Below are positions 43,157 to 50,769 of a stretch of 64,000 nucleotides of DNA, in pieces. A model generated the notes under the pieces. It worked only from the letters and a program-made list of their open reading frames with translations, was not told the origin of the DNA and ran no database searches. The stretch spans positions 62,001 to 126,000 of the forward strand of contig NZ_VFSD01000011.1 in assembly GCF_014332515.1 (NCBI RefSeq), given 5' to 3'. This DNA is from Pontibacter beigongshangensis (GTDB lineage: Bacteria > Bacteroidota > Bacteroidia > Cytophagales > Hymenobacteraceae). Every line of letters starts with the position of its first letter. Positions within the stretch are counted from its first letter, which is position 1. Position numbers and translations under genes: made by a program.

Positions 43157-43750
43157 TTATCGCCTGGCTTTGCGGCCCTCCAGAAAGCAATGCCGGCAGC
43201 GGGCCTCATACGATTCGGTTTCGCCGAGCAGCACCTGATTTTCAGACACGGCATTCCGGAAAGAGTAGTTGGCAATATCGCCGCACTGCACACAGATGGC
43301 ATGCACCTTGGTAACATACTCCGCCACCGCCATCAGGTCTGGCATGGGGCCAAAAGGCTTGCCCTGGTAATCCATGTCGAGGCCGGCTGCTATAACGCGC
43401 ACGCCGCTGTTAGCCAGCTTTACACATGCCTCTGCCAGGCCACTGTCGAAGAACTGCGCTTCGTCTATGCCCACCACATCGCAGCTGCCGCCCAGCAGCA
43501 ACATATCCTGCGCAAAATCTATCGGGGTGGAGCGAATGGCGTTGGCGTTGTGCGAGACCACATCCACCTCGTGGTAACGCTTGTCTATGGTCGGCTTAAA
43601 AATCTCCACCTTCTGCCTGGCAATCGTGGCCCTGTTCAGGCGGCGGATCAGTTCTTCGGTTTTCCCGGAAAACATGGACCCGCAGATCACCTCTATCCAC
43701 CCCCTCCTGTGTGCGTGGCTTCCGTTGCCAACGCGCGGTTCTATAAACAT
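43157..43750 (-). CDS. tdk: Thymidine kinase
   Basis: The protein has 197 residues. P-loop GSMFSGKT (24-31), the DEAQFF motif with the probable catalytic E97, and two cysteine pairs that bind the structural zinc (C153/C156 and C185/C188). This is the type II thymidine kinase, which makes dTMP from salvaged thymidine. The start at 43750 gives [10 protein letters not shown], common in Bacteroidota. It is a single gene between two spacers. Confidence 0.96.
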   Translation of the reverse strand: MFIEPRVGNGSHAHRRGWIEVICGSMFSGKTEELIRRLNRATIARQKVEIFKPTIDKRYHEVDVVSHNANAIRSTPIDFAQDMLLLGGSCDVVGIDEAQFFDSGLAEACVKLANSGVRVIAAGLDMDYQGKPFGPMPDLMAVAEYVTKVHAICVQCGDIANYSFRNAVSENQVLLGETESYEARCRHCFLEGRKARR

Positions 43751-43838
43751 TTATCAATAAATTTTAGATGCTAGACTTTAGATTCTAGAGTAACATAATA
43801 ATGAGCTGCCGCTCTGGTTGAATAGTTTGGCCCTTCTG

Positions 43839-43890
43839 AATTTTTCTAATAAAAATGGCCCTCTAAAGCTGCTTTTAGCTGCTGCTGCTC
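43839..43890 (-). repeat. REP-A copy 21
   Basis: AATTTTTCTAATA end, GGCCCTCTAAAGC decayed palindrome, AGCTGCTGCTGCTC arm. Confidence 0.72.
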
Positions 43891-43892
43891 TC

Positions 43893-43932
43893 CAGACACT
43901 CGCAGGAGCTACGCATGCTGCGAGGCCTTTGC
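43893..43932 (+). repeat. Module E copy
   Basis: ACTCGCAGGAGCTACGCATG then CTGCGAGGCCTTTGC; close to 39623-39650. It lies between REP-A 21 and 22. Confidence 0.65.
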
Positions 43933-43949
43933 AGCTGCTCATGTTGCTT

Positions 43950-43990
43950 AATTATTTGAATGAATTTGCCCCTCCGGAGCCATTGCTGCT
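43950..43990 (-). repeat. REP-A copy 22
   Basis: AATTATTTGAATG end, GCCCCTCCGGAGCC palindrome, ATTGCTGCTATT arm. Confidence 0.8.
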
Positions 43991-44080
43991 ATTGGAAACG
44001 GACACAAGATGCAGAACCTTCTTTAAGATGTATGCATGAAGAGTGGATGATTTTTTAAAAGCTTTTCCCGGTTATTCATC

Positions 44081-44130
44081 TCCACATCAACCATGCAGCC
44101 ATTTAACAATTCAGCAACGGACAATCAGCA
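44081..44130 (+). repeat. Module C fragment
   Basis: ATCAACCATGCAGCCATTTA then ACAATTCAGCAACGG resembles the end of module C. It abuts the AT side of REP-A 23. Confidence 0.5.
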
Positions 44131-44170
44131 GTTATTCCAATCAAATAGCCCCTCAGGAGCCGTTGCTGTT
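44131..44170 (-). repeat. REP-A copy 23
   Basis: GTTATTCCAATC end, GCCCCTCAGGAGCC palindrome, TTGCTGTT short arm. It is 3' of the ferredoxin gene in terminator orientation. Confidence 0.72.
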
Positions 44171-44283
44171 CCCCTGATCCTGACCTGCCCTCTTCCCTCC
44201 AGTCTCGCATTCGCCTCCTTAAACACGCACAGGCCCTGAAGACGCTGTGAGGTCTGCAGCCTTCAACTTTCTAACTTTCTAAC

Positions 44284-44604
44284 TCAAAAAGAGTATTGCT
44301 GGTGCGGCAGCTTGGTCTGCTCCGGCACCAGCCCGGAGGCCTTGCCATGCAGGGTGGCCTGGCACAGGAGGCGCTCATTTTGCTGCAGCCTTCCGTTGTC
44401 GCGGTAGCGGGTTTCGGTTGCTGTTAAGGCGCCAAAATGCTCCAGCCCTTCCGTTACAACCAGGCGGCAGGTGGTGCAGCGGCCCTTGGCGCCGCAGGCA
44501 TGCATCCAGTCTATGCCCGCTGCCTGCAAGGCCTCAAATACCGTCTGCCCCCCGGCCACCTCCACCTGCCGGTTGGCCAGGTTCTGCACGATCAACTTTG
44601 GCAT
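44284..44604 (-). CDS. 2Fe-2S ferredoxin
   Basis: The protein has 106 residues. Plant/adrenodoxin-type cluster ligands C37, C43, C46 and C81: ACGAKGRCTTCRL and then ERLLCQATLHG. The Gly-rich turn VAGGQTVFEALQAAGIDW is typical. It carries single electrons to an unknown partner; no Isc or reductase gene is adjacent. The ATG at 44604 is chosen; the frame extends to 44658 but would run into the divergent gene's start. It shares a 43-bp promoter gap with the 363-residue gene. Confidence 0.92.
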   Translation of the reverse strand: MPKLIVQNLANRQVEVAGGQTVFEALQAAGIDWMHACGAKGRCTTCRLVVTEGLEHFGALTATETRYRDNGRLQQNERLLCQATLHGKASGLVPEQTKLPHQQYSF

Positions 44605-44647
44605 ATTATTTCTATCTTTACAGTTTACAGCAGAACGTAAACCTAAT

Positions 44648-45739
44648 ATGGAAGACAAATATAATCAATTACACCTAGAGCGTTACAGCAAAGACCTGGC
44701 AAATCTGCTCTGCGACCGCCATTTTGCGTCTTACGACACCGTAAACGGCCCTCAGCTGCTGGGTTTTACCCCTGTTAAGCAAGTTAACCTTTTCGTGATA
44801 AAGGAGCTCCTGATGAAATGGCACCACGAAATGGCCAACCTCCGCAGCCCTTATTTCGACTATGAGCATGAGGATGTGAAGGAGGCGCTGCTCAACTTCA
44901 TGAACGTGGTTTCTCGCAAGATCCTGATGAAGCGCAACGCCTTTGAGCCGCTGCTGCAAAAGGCGGTTTACGACACGTTTCTGATGGTGCTTGCCCCTGC
45001 TACTGTTTTTGAAGAAAAGTTTCTGCGCATACAGGAAGAAATTACGCTGCCCAAGCTGCAGGACAACCTCAAGTACATAGACCTCGAAAAACAGCTCTTT
45101 GCAGGATTTATAGACACGCTTTCGCCCTCCAACCGCGACCGCGACTATATTCTGAGCCGGTTCAGGCTGTACGTAAATGCGAACGCCAACAACCGCACCC
45201 CGCTGCAGGAAATCACAGATAAGTTTAATGCCCTGCTGCCGATAAGCGACCAGGAACTGCTGCGCATTGCCGTGCCCGCTGCCCCGGAGGTGGCACGGCC
45301 AACCCCGGCAGCCCCCGAAACGGAAAAAGACGTGGTGGCCCCGATCCACACAGCCCAGCGCGAAGCCTCTGCCGCGCCCAGGCCTGCCACGGGCCAGGGC
45401 AGCCTGAACGAACGCTTTAAAACCGCAGAGCGCCCTACCCTGAACGAGAACTTCTACAAAGGCGCTGCAGTGGCCTCGCTGGCCGACTCGCACAGCAACC
45501 GTAAAATAGAGTCGCTGAAAAACTCCATCTCCATTAACCAGCGCTTCAGCTTTATAAACGAGCTGTTCGATGGCGACAACATGACCTATTACCAGTCGAT
45601 TAAACAGCTGGACGAGTATGGGAATTCTGAAGAGGCAAAACACTTTGTGACACAGGAGCTGGCCCAAAAATACGACTGGAGCAAAAAGCAGGAGCACGTA
45701 AGCAAGCTGCTGCACCTCATCGAGCGCAAATTCTCCTGA
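44648..45739 (+). CDS. Conserved hypothetical soluble protein
   Basis: The protein has 363 residues with no signal peptide or membrane segment. Residues ~1-215 are helical (LLCDRHFASYDTVNGPQLLG, FVIKELLMKWHHEM). Then a Pro/Ala-rich linker follows (about 218-258, APETEKDVVAPIHTAQREA), and a conserved C-terminal block with SLNERFKTAERPTLNENFYK and INQRFSFINELFDGDNMTYY, ending as a charged helix. The NxRFxFINELFxGD type motif recurs in Bacteroidota proteins of unknown function. It is divergent from the ferredoxin gene. I cannot assign a role. Confidence 0.8.
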   Translation: MEDKYNQLHLERYSKDLANLLCDRHFASYDTVNGPQLLGFTPVKQVNLFVIKELLMKWHHEMANLRSPYFDYEHEDVKEALLNFMNVVSRKILMKRNAFEPLLQKAVYDTFLMVLAPATVFEEKFLRIQEEITLPKLQDNLKYIDLEKQLFAGFIDTLSPSNRDRDYILSRFRLYVNANANNRTPLQEITDKFNALLPISDQELLRIAVPAAPEVARPTPAAPETEKDVVAPIHTAQREASAAPRPATGQGSLNERFKTAERPTLNENFYKGAAVASLADSHSNRKIESLKNSISINQRFSFINELFDGDNMTYYQSIKQLDEYGNSEEAKHFVTQELAQKYDWSKKQEHVSKLLHLIERKFS

Positions 45740-45754
45740 TCCTGAACATGCCTC

Positions 45755-45794
45755 CCGCCGCCGGCGCAGCCCCACTGCGCCGGCGGCGGCCCTT
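45755..45794 (+). terminator. GC-rich hairpin after the 363-residue gene
   Basis: Perfect 15-bp stem CCGCCGCCGGCGCAG (45755-45769) / CTGCGCCGGCGGCGG (45775-45789), 5-nt loop, then CCCTTTG. The T-run is short. Confidence 0.7.
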
Positions 45795-46005
45795 TGTGGC
45801 TGCCTTCTGTTTTTTACAGATAAATTTCTTATACCGAATAAGCCGGCAGCTATTGCAATTCTGAAGCCTGAGCCCTATTTATGCATATTGTTTAATTTAC
45901 CGGGCCCTGATTGCCGTGGCAGCCTTTTCAACATTTTTTTAGAGAGCCTCGACACAAACCACCTTTAATCTCGTAATATCAACCTGAATAACTTTAAGAC
46001 CGATT

Positions 46006-46392
46006 ATGAAAGACGAATTTGACTTTGATGAGGATGCTAATTTTAGCTTCGACGACGAGGAAGAGGATGATGACTTTGGGATGACGTTTGAAGAAGATCT
46101 CTACCTCATGATAAGGGAGAAACTTCGTGACACTATTCAAGAGTACAAGGCCCAGTTCCCGGTCCTGAAAAAGCTGGAAGCCTCTGTCAGCAGCTTTAAA
46201 GTAAAGGTCCCCAATACCGACGACTCCAAGTTTTACCCGCTGGCAGCCAAGCTTCTTTCCGAGCACATCAAACCGCTTACAGAAGAATCTGAAGAGATTA
46301 TGGAGATCTACACTGCCATGCAGGCAGACATTGCCCGGTTTAAAAACCAGCGTGCCCACGGGCATGAGGGCGACCTGTATCTCTCCGCCTGA
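46006..46392 (+). CDS. Conserved hypothetical acidic protein
   Basis: The protein has 128 residues. The first ~30 are very acidic (FDFDEDANFSFDDEEEDDDF). The rest is an amphipathic helical domain (LYLMIREKLRDTIQEYKAQF, FYPLAAKLLSEHIKPL) that may self-associate. No signal peptide or membrane segment. The family is not recognised. It is a single gene with a leader of over 200 bp to the preceding hairpin. Confidence 0.75.
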   Translation: MKDEFDFDEDANFSFDDEEEDDDFGMTFEEDLYLMIREKLRDTIQEYKAQFPVLKKLEASVSSFKVKVPNTDDSKFYPLAAKLLSEHIKPLTEESEEIMEIYTAMQADIARFKNQRAHGHEGDLYLSA

Positions 46393-46829
46393 TCTTAATA
46401 GCGCAAAGGGCATTTATTGTGTTGCCCGGATGCCCCGGCATTTTGTGTTTCATTTAGATAAAATGAGGCAAAACCATATTTTCTACTTCATTTATTGAAA
46501 AATAAGCCTAACTTAGAGCATAACTTTAACTGTTGGGCTAAAGTATAAGGATAAAAGGTGTCTGAACCTTAGCGGCCTCAGACACCTTTTATCTAAATTT
46601 TTCAAGTGCCTCTGAAGCTGGTATTTGCTACCATACAGGAAATCTGATACCAGAGATACGATAGAGTTAAACATTAAAACCTGTATCTTGAAACGAATAG
46701 TAATTTTACTCTTTACATTTGCAATTAATTTGGCAGCAGGAACCTGACGAAAGAATAGAAGAGATTCTTTTTTTACTTGCAACCTTTTGATGACTTAGTG
46801 AATCTTAAGAGTAAATAAACCGACACTTT
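46393..46829. other. Intergenic region with one strong hairpin
   Basis: Apart from the 16-bp inverted repeat at 46550-46593, nothing recognisable was seen. The frame on the minus strand at 46513-46782 has no protein-like features. Confidence 0.55.
46550..46593. terminator. 16-bp inverted repeat, terminator-like
   Basis: GATAAAAGGTGTCTGA (46550-46565) and TCAGACACCTTTTATC (46578-46593) pair perfectly. TAAATTTTT follows. It is 158 bp after the acidic protein gene and could end its transcript or belong to an unannotated small RNA. Confidence 0.6.
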
Positions 46830-47339
46830 GTGATACTATCGCCTACACTATTTCAGAGATTCAACAAACTTAACACTCCGTCACGCATGGCGTCTGCCAG
46901 GCTGATAGACGGGGAGCAATATCTTATCCAGACAGTTGATAAGAAACTGGCCCTTACCACCCATCGCGTCATCCAGATTCGCAGCCCCTGGGACCTGAGA
47001 GGCTGCAACTCCATTATGCTGGAAGACATATCGGACTGGGAAATAAAAACCACAGGCAAGGCACTTTACCTGGGCCTGAGTATTGCAGCAGCCCTGATGG
47101 TGTATGTCAACGATTCGTTTGCCCTGATGAGCGGCTTCTTCCTGATGCTCTACGTGATGACCCGCTACCGCCGTGTACACATCCTGTCGCCATCTGCCAC
47201 CATGGTACTGCCCCTGGATGTGGAGGAGTCGCAGCTCGAGAAGCTGATAGAGATGGTGCGCCAGGCAAAAAAGGCAAGGGTAAGCAAATTAACGCCCCAG
47301 GAACAGCCGCCCTGCAAAGATCAGGATCTAGCTGCTTAA
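46830..47339 (+). CDS. Hypothetical membrane protein with PH-like N-terminal part
   Basis: The protein has 169 residues. Residues ~20-75 alternate like a small PH-type beta domain (ARLIDGEQYLIQTVDKKLAL, TTHRVIQIRSPWDLRG). A pair of membrane helices follows (LYLGLSIAAALMVYV, FALMSGFFLMLYVM), then a short beta stretch and a charged helix. The layout resembles small bPH-domain membrane proteins, but this is by feel only. The start is a GTG at 46830. The MoxR gene follows 175 bp later. Confidence 0.65.
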   Translation: MILSPTLFQRFNKLNTPSRMASARLIDGEQYLIQTVDKKLALTTHRVIQIRSPWDLRGCNSIMLEDISDWEIKTTGKALYLGLSIAAALMVYVNDSFALMSGFFLMLYVMTRYRRVHILSPSATMVLPLDVEESQLEKLIEMVRQAKKARVSKLTPQEQPPCKDQDLAA

Positions 47340-47514
47340 ACCCGTCTGCTCCTGCCGGACTTCCCTCCTTTTCCCATCAGTTGTTTCTTTGATATGCTTA
47401 GCGCCGGAAGGCGCTATTTTTTTTGCCTCAGCCGCTCCCTCCTGCAGCAGAAGTATTGGTATAGCTGCCCGAATATCCTTATCTTTAAAAGTTTTACCGG
47501 ATACAGCAGCAAAC

Positions 47515-48507
47515 ATGCCAGCAGAAGAAACACTATATCAGGACAAGGTGAAGGCCCACCAGCAGAAGATAAAGCAGGTATTTAGTGAGATGGGAAAAGT
47601 GGTAGTAGGTCAGTCTTATATGGTGAACCGGCTGCTGATAGGCCTGTTTACGGGTGGGCACATTCTGCTGGAGGGTGTGCCTGGCCTTGCCAAGACGCTC
47701 ACCATCAACTCCCTCTCCAAAGTGCTCCGCCTCGATTTCCAGCGCATACAGTTCACCCCCGACCTGCTCCCCTCCGACCTGATCGGCACGATGATCTACA
47801 ACCAGAACGCCTCCCGGTTTGAGGTGAAAAAGGGTCCGATCTTTGCCAACCTTATTCTGGCCGACGAAGTAAACCGCTCGCCGGCCAAGGTGCAGTCGGC
47901 GCTGCTGGAGGCAATGCAGGAAAAGCAGGTAACCATCGGAGAAACCACCTTCAGCCTCGATCTGCCTTTTCTGGTGTTGGCCACGCAGAACCCGGTGGAG
48001 CATGAGGGAACTTACCCGCTGCCAGAGGCACAGGTAGACCGCTTTATGATGAAGGTGTACATCGACTACCCCAAAAAGGCCGACGAACTGGAAATTATGC
48101 GGCGCATGGCCAACATGTCTTTTAACGATACCGTGGCCAAGGTGCTCTCCAAAGAAGACATCTTCGCCATCCGGAACGAGATTAACCAGGTACAGATCTC
48201 CGAGACGCTGGAAAAATACATTATAGAGCTGGTGTTTGCCACCCGCCGCCCCGCCGAGTACGACCTCAACGAGTTTGCCGATTACATCCAGTTCGGGGTT
48301 TCGCCGCGGGCTAGCATTGCCCTGAACCGTGCCGCCAAGGCCGTAGCCTATTTCGACGAGCGCGACTATGTGCTGCCCGAAGACATAAAAGACGTGGCCT
48401 ACGATGTCATGAATCACCGCATTATCCTCAACTACGAGGCCGAGGCCGACAACATTAAAACCAAAGACTTTATAGAAGCTGTGTTGCGGAAAGTACCCAT
48501 CAGCTAA
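47515..48507 (+). CDS. MoxR family AAA+ ATPase
   Basis: The protein has 330 residues. Walker A is GVPGLAKT, Walker B is LADEVNR with SPAKVQSALLEAMQEKQVTI after it, sensor 1 lies in VLATQNPVEHEGTYPLPEAQ, and the lid domain ends DVAYDVMNHRIILNYEAE. MoxR ATPases act as chaperones that insert cofactors or mature protein complexes, usually with DUF58 and von Willebrand proteins encoded next door. Those partners are missing here, which leaves the client unknown. The ATG at 47515 (MPAEETLYQ) is preferred to the frame opening at 47389. A strong terminator follows. Confidence 0.93.
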   Translation: MPAEETLYQDKVKAHQQKIKQVFSEMGKVVVGQSYMVNRLLIGLFTGGHILLEGVPGLAKTLTINSLSKVLRLDFQRIQFTPDLLPSDLIGTMIYNQNASRFEVKKGPIFANLILADEVNRSPAKVQSALLEAMQEKQVTIGETTFSLDLPFLVLATQNPVEHEGTYPLPEAQVDRFMMKVYIDYPKKADELEIMRRMANMSFNDTVAKVLSKEDIFAIRNEINQVQISETLEKYIIELVFATRRPAEYDLNEFADYIQFGVSPRASIALNRAAKAVAYFDERDYVLPEDIKDVAYDVMNHRIILNYEAEADNIKTKDFIEAVLRKVPIS

Positions 48508-48540
48508 CACGGCACCTCCTCTGGCAGCCGCTGCGGGAAA

Positions 48541-48588
48541 GGGAGCGTTTCTGTTGTAATTTTTACAATGGCAACGCTCCCTTTTTTT
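48541..48588 (+). terminator. Terminator of the MoxR gene
   Basis: GGGAGCGTT (48541-48549) pairs with AACGCTCCC (48573-48581), with an inner TTGTAA/TTACAA pairing, and seven T follow. Confidence 0.88.
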
Positions 48589-48687
48589 GTTGCGTACTCC
48601 ATACTCTCTGCTAAACAGTAAAAGAAGCTGCTTTACAGGCGCTTGCTGCTGCAGAACAAAACACTTTACTTACTAACAAAACAGACT

Positions 48688-48873
48688 ATGTTAAGAGGCT
48701 TAATGAAATTTTTCCTGCTGACCAGGCTCTTTGGCGGTGGCGGCAGAAGAGGCGGTGGCAGAGGCTGCGGTGGCGGCTGCGGAATGAGTGGTCTGGTACT
48801 GATCGTGCTGGTGGTTGTCGGCTTTCTTCTGCTCAGAGGCTGTGATGGTGGCGCGCCTGTGTACGATTTTTAG
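48688..48873 (+). CDS. Small Gly/Cys-rich single-span membrane protein, hypothetical
   Basis: The protein has 61 residues. A hydrophobic basic start (MLRGLMKFFLLTRLF) leads to a Gly/Arg/Cys-rich stretch (GGGGRRGGGRGCGGGCG), then one membrane helix (LVLIVLVVVGFLLL) and a short tail with another cysteine (RGCDGGAP). Three to four cysteines in such a small protein suggest metal binding or disulfides. The frame runs back to 48643, but the ATG at 48688 gives the cleaner start. REP-A 24 begins 18 bp after the stop. Not recognised as a named family. Confidence 0.6.
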   Translation: MLRGLMKFFLLTRLFGGGGRRGGGRGCGGGCGMSGLVLIVLVVVGFLLLRGCDGGAPVYDF

Positions 48874-48890
48874 CAAACAATCCGGTGTGG

Positions 48891-48942
48891 AGTAGCACCA
48901 GCAGAGCGCAGCACCTCCAGAGAGCATTTTCATTTAAATAAT
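48891..48942 (+). repeat. REP-A copy 24
   Basis: AGTAGCACCAGCAGAGCGCA arm, GCACCTCCAGAGAGC decayed palindrome, T-run, CATTTAAATAATT end. It is 3' of the Gly/Cys-rich protein gene in terminator orientation. Confidence 0.75.
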
Positions 48943-49132
48943 TGGATTGCATAACATATCTAGCAGTTTGAATACACGCATGCATCTTGCCATACCGCTG
49001 GTTTAGGCGCAGCCGTAACTAGTGGGAAAAATGAGGCAAGTTTTCAACTTGCGAAATGGTGGTTTGCGCAATTCAAAAACCTGCCATCATACTAAACCAT
49101 ATTTGCGCTTAGGTGATTAGCAGTAGCGCTTA

Positions 49133-49231
49133 AAAAAAGAAACCCGCCTTTTGGCGGGTTTCTCGCAGAGTGGGAGACTAAGCCACTCTACTACGATTGC
49201 AGCATTACTTCTCACCCATAAATTTGCAATC
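49133..49231 (-). ncRNA. Candidate structured small RNA (three hairpins, the last a terminator)
   Basis: Read on the minus strand, three stems occur in a row within 100 nt. These are GATTGCA/TGCAATC (49225-49231 with 49195-49201), AGAGTGG/CCACTCT (about 49167-49190) and AACCCGCC/GGCGGGTT (49141-49160) with loop AAAA, followed by TCTTTTTTT. A compact run of stems ending in a classic terminator, far from any gene stop, is what a stand-alone small RNA looks like. No known RNA family was recognised; it does not fold as a tRNA. It may instead be a long 3' end of the beta-helix lipoprotein transcript. Confidence 0.45.
49141..49160 (-). terminator. Terminator at the end of the candidate RNA
   Basis: 8-bp stem AACCCGCC/GGCGGGTT with a 4-nt loop; on the minus strand it runs into TCTTTTTTT. 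Confidence 0.82.
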
Positions 49232-49272
49232 AAATTCTTATCCGGCGGCAGCAGCAGCTAACTGGAGCTATC

Positions 49273-49328
49273 AATTATTTAAATAAAAACTGCCCTCCGG
49301 AGCCTGCTATTTCTGCTGCTGCTCCTGC
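49273..49328 (-). repeat. REP-A copy 25
   Basis: AATTATTTAAATA end, A-run, GCCCTCCGGAGCC palindrome, TTCTGCTGCTGCTCCTGC arm. It is 3' of the minus-strand beta-helix gene in terminator orientation. Confidence 0.88.
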
Positions 49329-49368
49329 TACTATAGCTTTCTGAGCCTTCGCTTTTTCAAAATACAAC

Positions 49369-50721
49369 TTAGTAAGCCGTATTTTTCGGGTCGAAGTTGG
49401 CCCAGCCAGCGGTCCAGTCTTCTGCACCGAATGCCCCTCTGAACTCTACTCTCTCGAAGAAGCTGTCGAGGCCATCGAAGCTGGCACCACCCTGCAGGTT
49501 ATTTCCTGTAAAGGAAGGACGGCTTGTCTGGTTAAATCCTCCGCTGATGTTCAGAGTCGCATTGTCTGCTTCCACGCTGTTTCCGTTGCCTGCTGCGTTA
49601 AACCAGCCAGCTACATCAAAGGTGCTGCCGCTCTCCACTGTAAGTGCGTTGGCAGAACCTGAGATCACCGTGTTTTTAATGGCCATGGTACCTGCAGTGG
49701 CGTTAGCCTGGGTTTTAGTGCCATCGAGCAGCAAGCCTGTAGGCCAGCCGGCCACCAGGGAGTTGTGCAGCTGTATGTTGCTGTTGCGGCGAATGTGCAG
49801 CCCTCTTCTGAAGTTAGTGTTGAACGTAGTAGAGGCCGTGGCCTTTGGTCCGAAAAGGCTTACGTTAGAGAAAATGGCAGATGTTTTTGGCGTGGCATCA
49901 GAACCCTGCGCATCTCCGTCAGACTCAAAACCGTTGGAACCGGACGCATCGGCCAGCGTTGGGTCAGAAATACCCACCAGGTACTGCAGCTTGCCAGAGT
50001 AACCGTTGTCGGTATCGAACATATCGTCTACTGTCTTAAAAGCGATCAGGTGTTTGGCGTTTACCGTGCCGCCGAACATTTCAAACGAGTCGTCGCCGCA
50101 GTAAGACACCTGCACGTAGTCTATCACAGTACCAGTACCCACGCCTCCTAAAGTCAGGCCATTAATCTCGTTGTCTGGCTGAAAGGCAATGCCTGGGAAC
50201 TCAATTCGCACAAACTTTACAACACCTGAGTTATCGGCTGCATCTGTACCACCATATTCTCTGTCTACACCACCCTCTATTTTAGCATTGTTGCTTGGCA
50301 GGTTGGTAGGTGCTGCTCCCAGTATAATCAGGCCTCCCCAGTCGCCGGGATTTCGGCTGCCGGCAGGCTGCGCAGAGGTAAATACGATTGGTTTCTCTCT
50401 GGTACCTTCGGCCATTATTTTTGCGCCACGCTCAATAATCAACGTACCCATACTGGCTTTATCCCCCATGATTACGGTGCCGGGCTCTATGGTAAGCGTA
50501 GCACCAGACTTCACGTACACAAAGCCTTCCAGCAGATATTTCTGGTTTGCGCGCATGGTAAAGTTCTCTTCTGAGGAACCGCTCACTACGGTCATGCCGC
50601 TTCGCTGCGTTGTTGTAAACTCCAGGCCTTTCGGGGTAGTCCCTTCTTTCTCGTCGTCGTCGCAGGCGAAGAAGGTAACGGCCATAAATGTTACTAGAAG
50701 CAAATTAAATAGCTTTTTCAT
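49369..50721 (-). CDS. Surface lipoprotein with beta-helix repeats, partner of the TonB receptor
   Basis: The protein has 450 residues. Lipoprotein signal with lipobox FFAC followed by DDDE, an acidic start common in exported surface lipoproteins of Bacteroidota. The body reads as parallel beta-helix rungs (GATLTIEPGTVIMGDKASMG, VKFVRIEFPGIAFQPDNEIN, IDYVQVSYCGDDSFEMFGGT). It starts 48 bp after the stop of the TonB receptor gene and has no own promoter that I can see, so it should be expressed with it. By analogy to SusD-type partners it may capture or handle a substrate for the receptor, though it is not SusD-like in sequence. Often annotated as a hypothetical protein. Confidence 0.8.
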   Translation of the reverse strand: MKKLFNLLLVTFMAVTFFACDDDEKEGTTPKGLEFTTTQRSGMTVVSGSSEENFTMRANQKYLLEGFVYVKSGATLTIEPGTVIMGDKASMGTLIIERGAKIMAEGTREKPIVFTSAQPAGSRNPGDWGGLIILGAAPTNLPSNNAKIEGGVDREYGGTDAADNSGVVKFVRIEFPGIAFQPDNEINGLTLGGVGTGTVIDYVQVSYCGDDSFEMFGGTVNAKHLIAFKTVDDMFDTDNGYSGKLQYLVGISDPTLADASGSNGFESDGDAQGSDATPKTSAIFSNVSLFGPKATASTTFNTNFRRGLHIRRNSNIQLHNSLVAGWPTGLLLDGTKTQANATAGTMAIKNTVISGSANALTVESGSTFDVAGWFNAAGNGNSVEADNATLNISGGFNQTSRPSFTGNNLQGGASFDGLDSFFERVEFRGAFGAEDWTAGWANFDPKNTAY

Positions 50722-50769
50722 AAGTTGATTTTTAAAAATTGGTTTAGTTAGTTTAGTTAGTTGTGTTGT

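Larger units (their letters stand above)
43751..44283. other. Intergenic repeat cluster between tdk and the ferredoxin gene
   Basis: Contains REP-A 21, a module E stretch, REP-A 22, a module C fragment, REP-A 23, a second E-like stretch and a CTTTCTAAC repeat next to the ferredoxin stop. All three REP-A copies point the same way. No gene is supported. Confidence 0.7.
48874..49368. other. Intergenic region with REP-A pair around a candidate RNA
   Basis: Between convergent genes: REP-A 24 (+), about 180 bp without recognised signals, the three-hairpin candidate RNA on the minus strand, and REP-A 25 (-). No protein gene is supported. Confidence 0.65.

Noticed and set aside
39511..44170. Possible CRISPR array from recurring short repeats
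   Set aside because: The repeats are scattered over the whole window in both orientations, with irregular spacing and no spacer-repeat unit. No cas genes are present.
49133..49231. tRNA gene in the hairpin region
   Set aside because: The stems are too short and in series; there is no acceptor stem closing the unit and no T-arm consensus.
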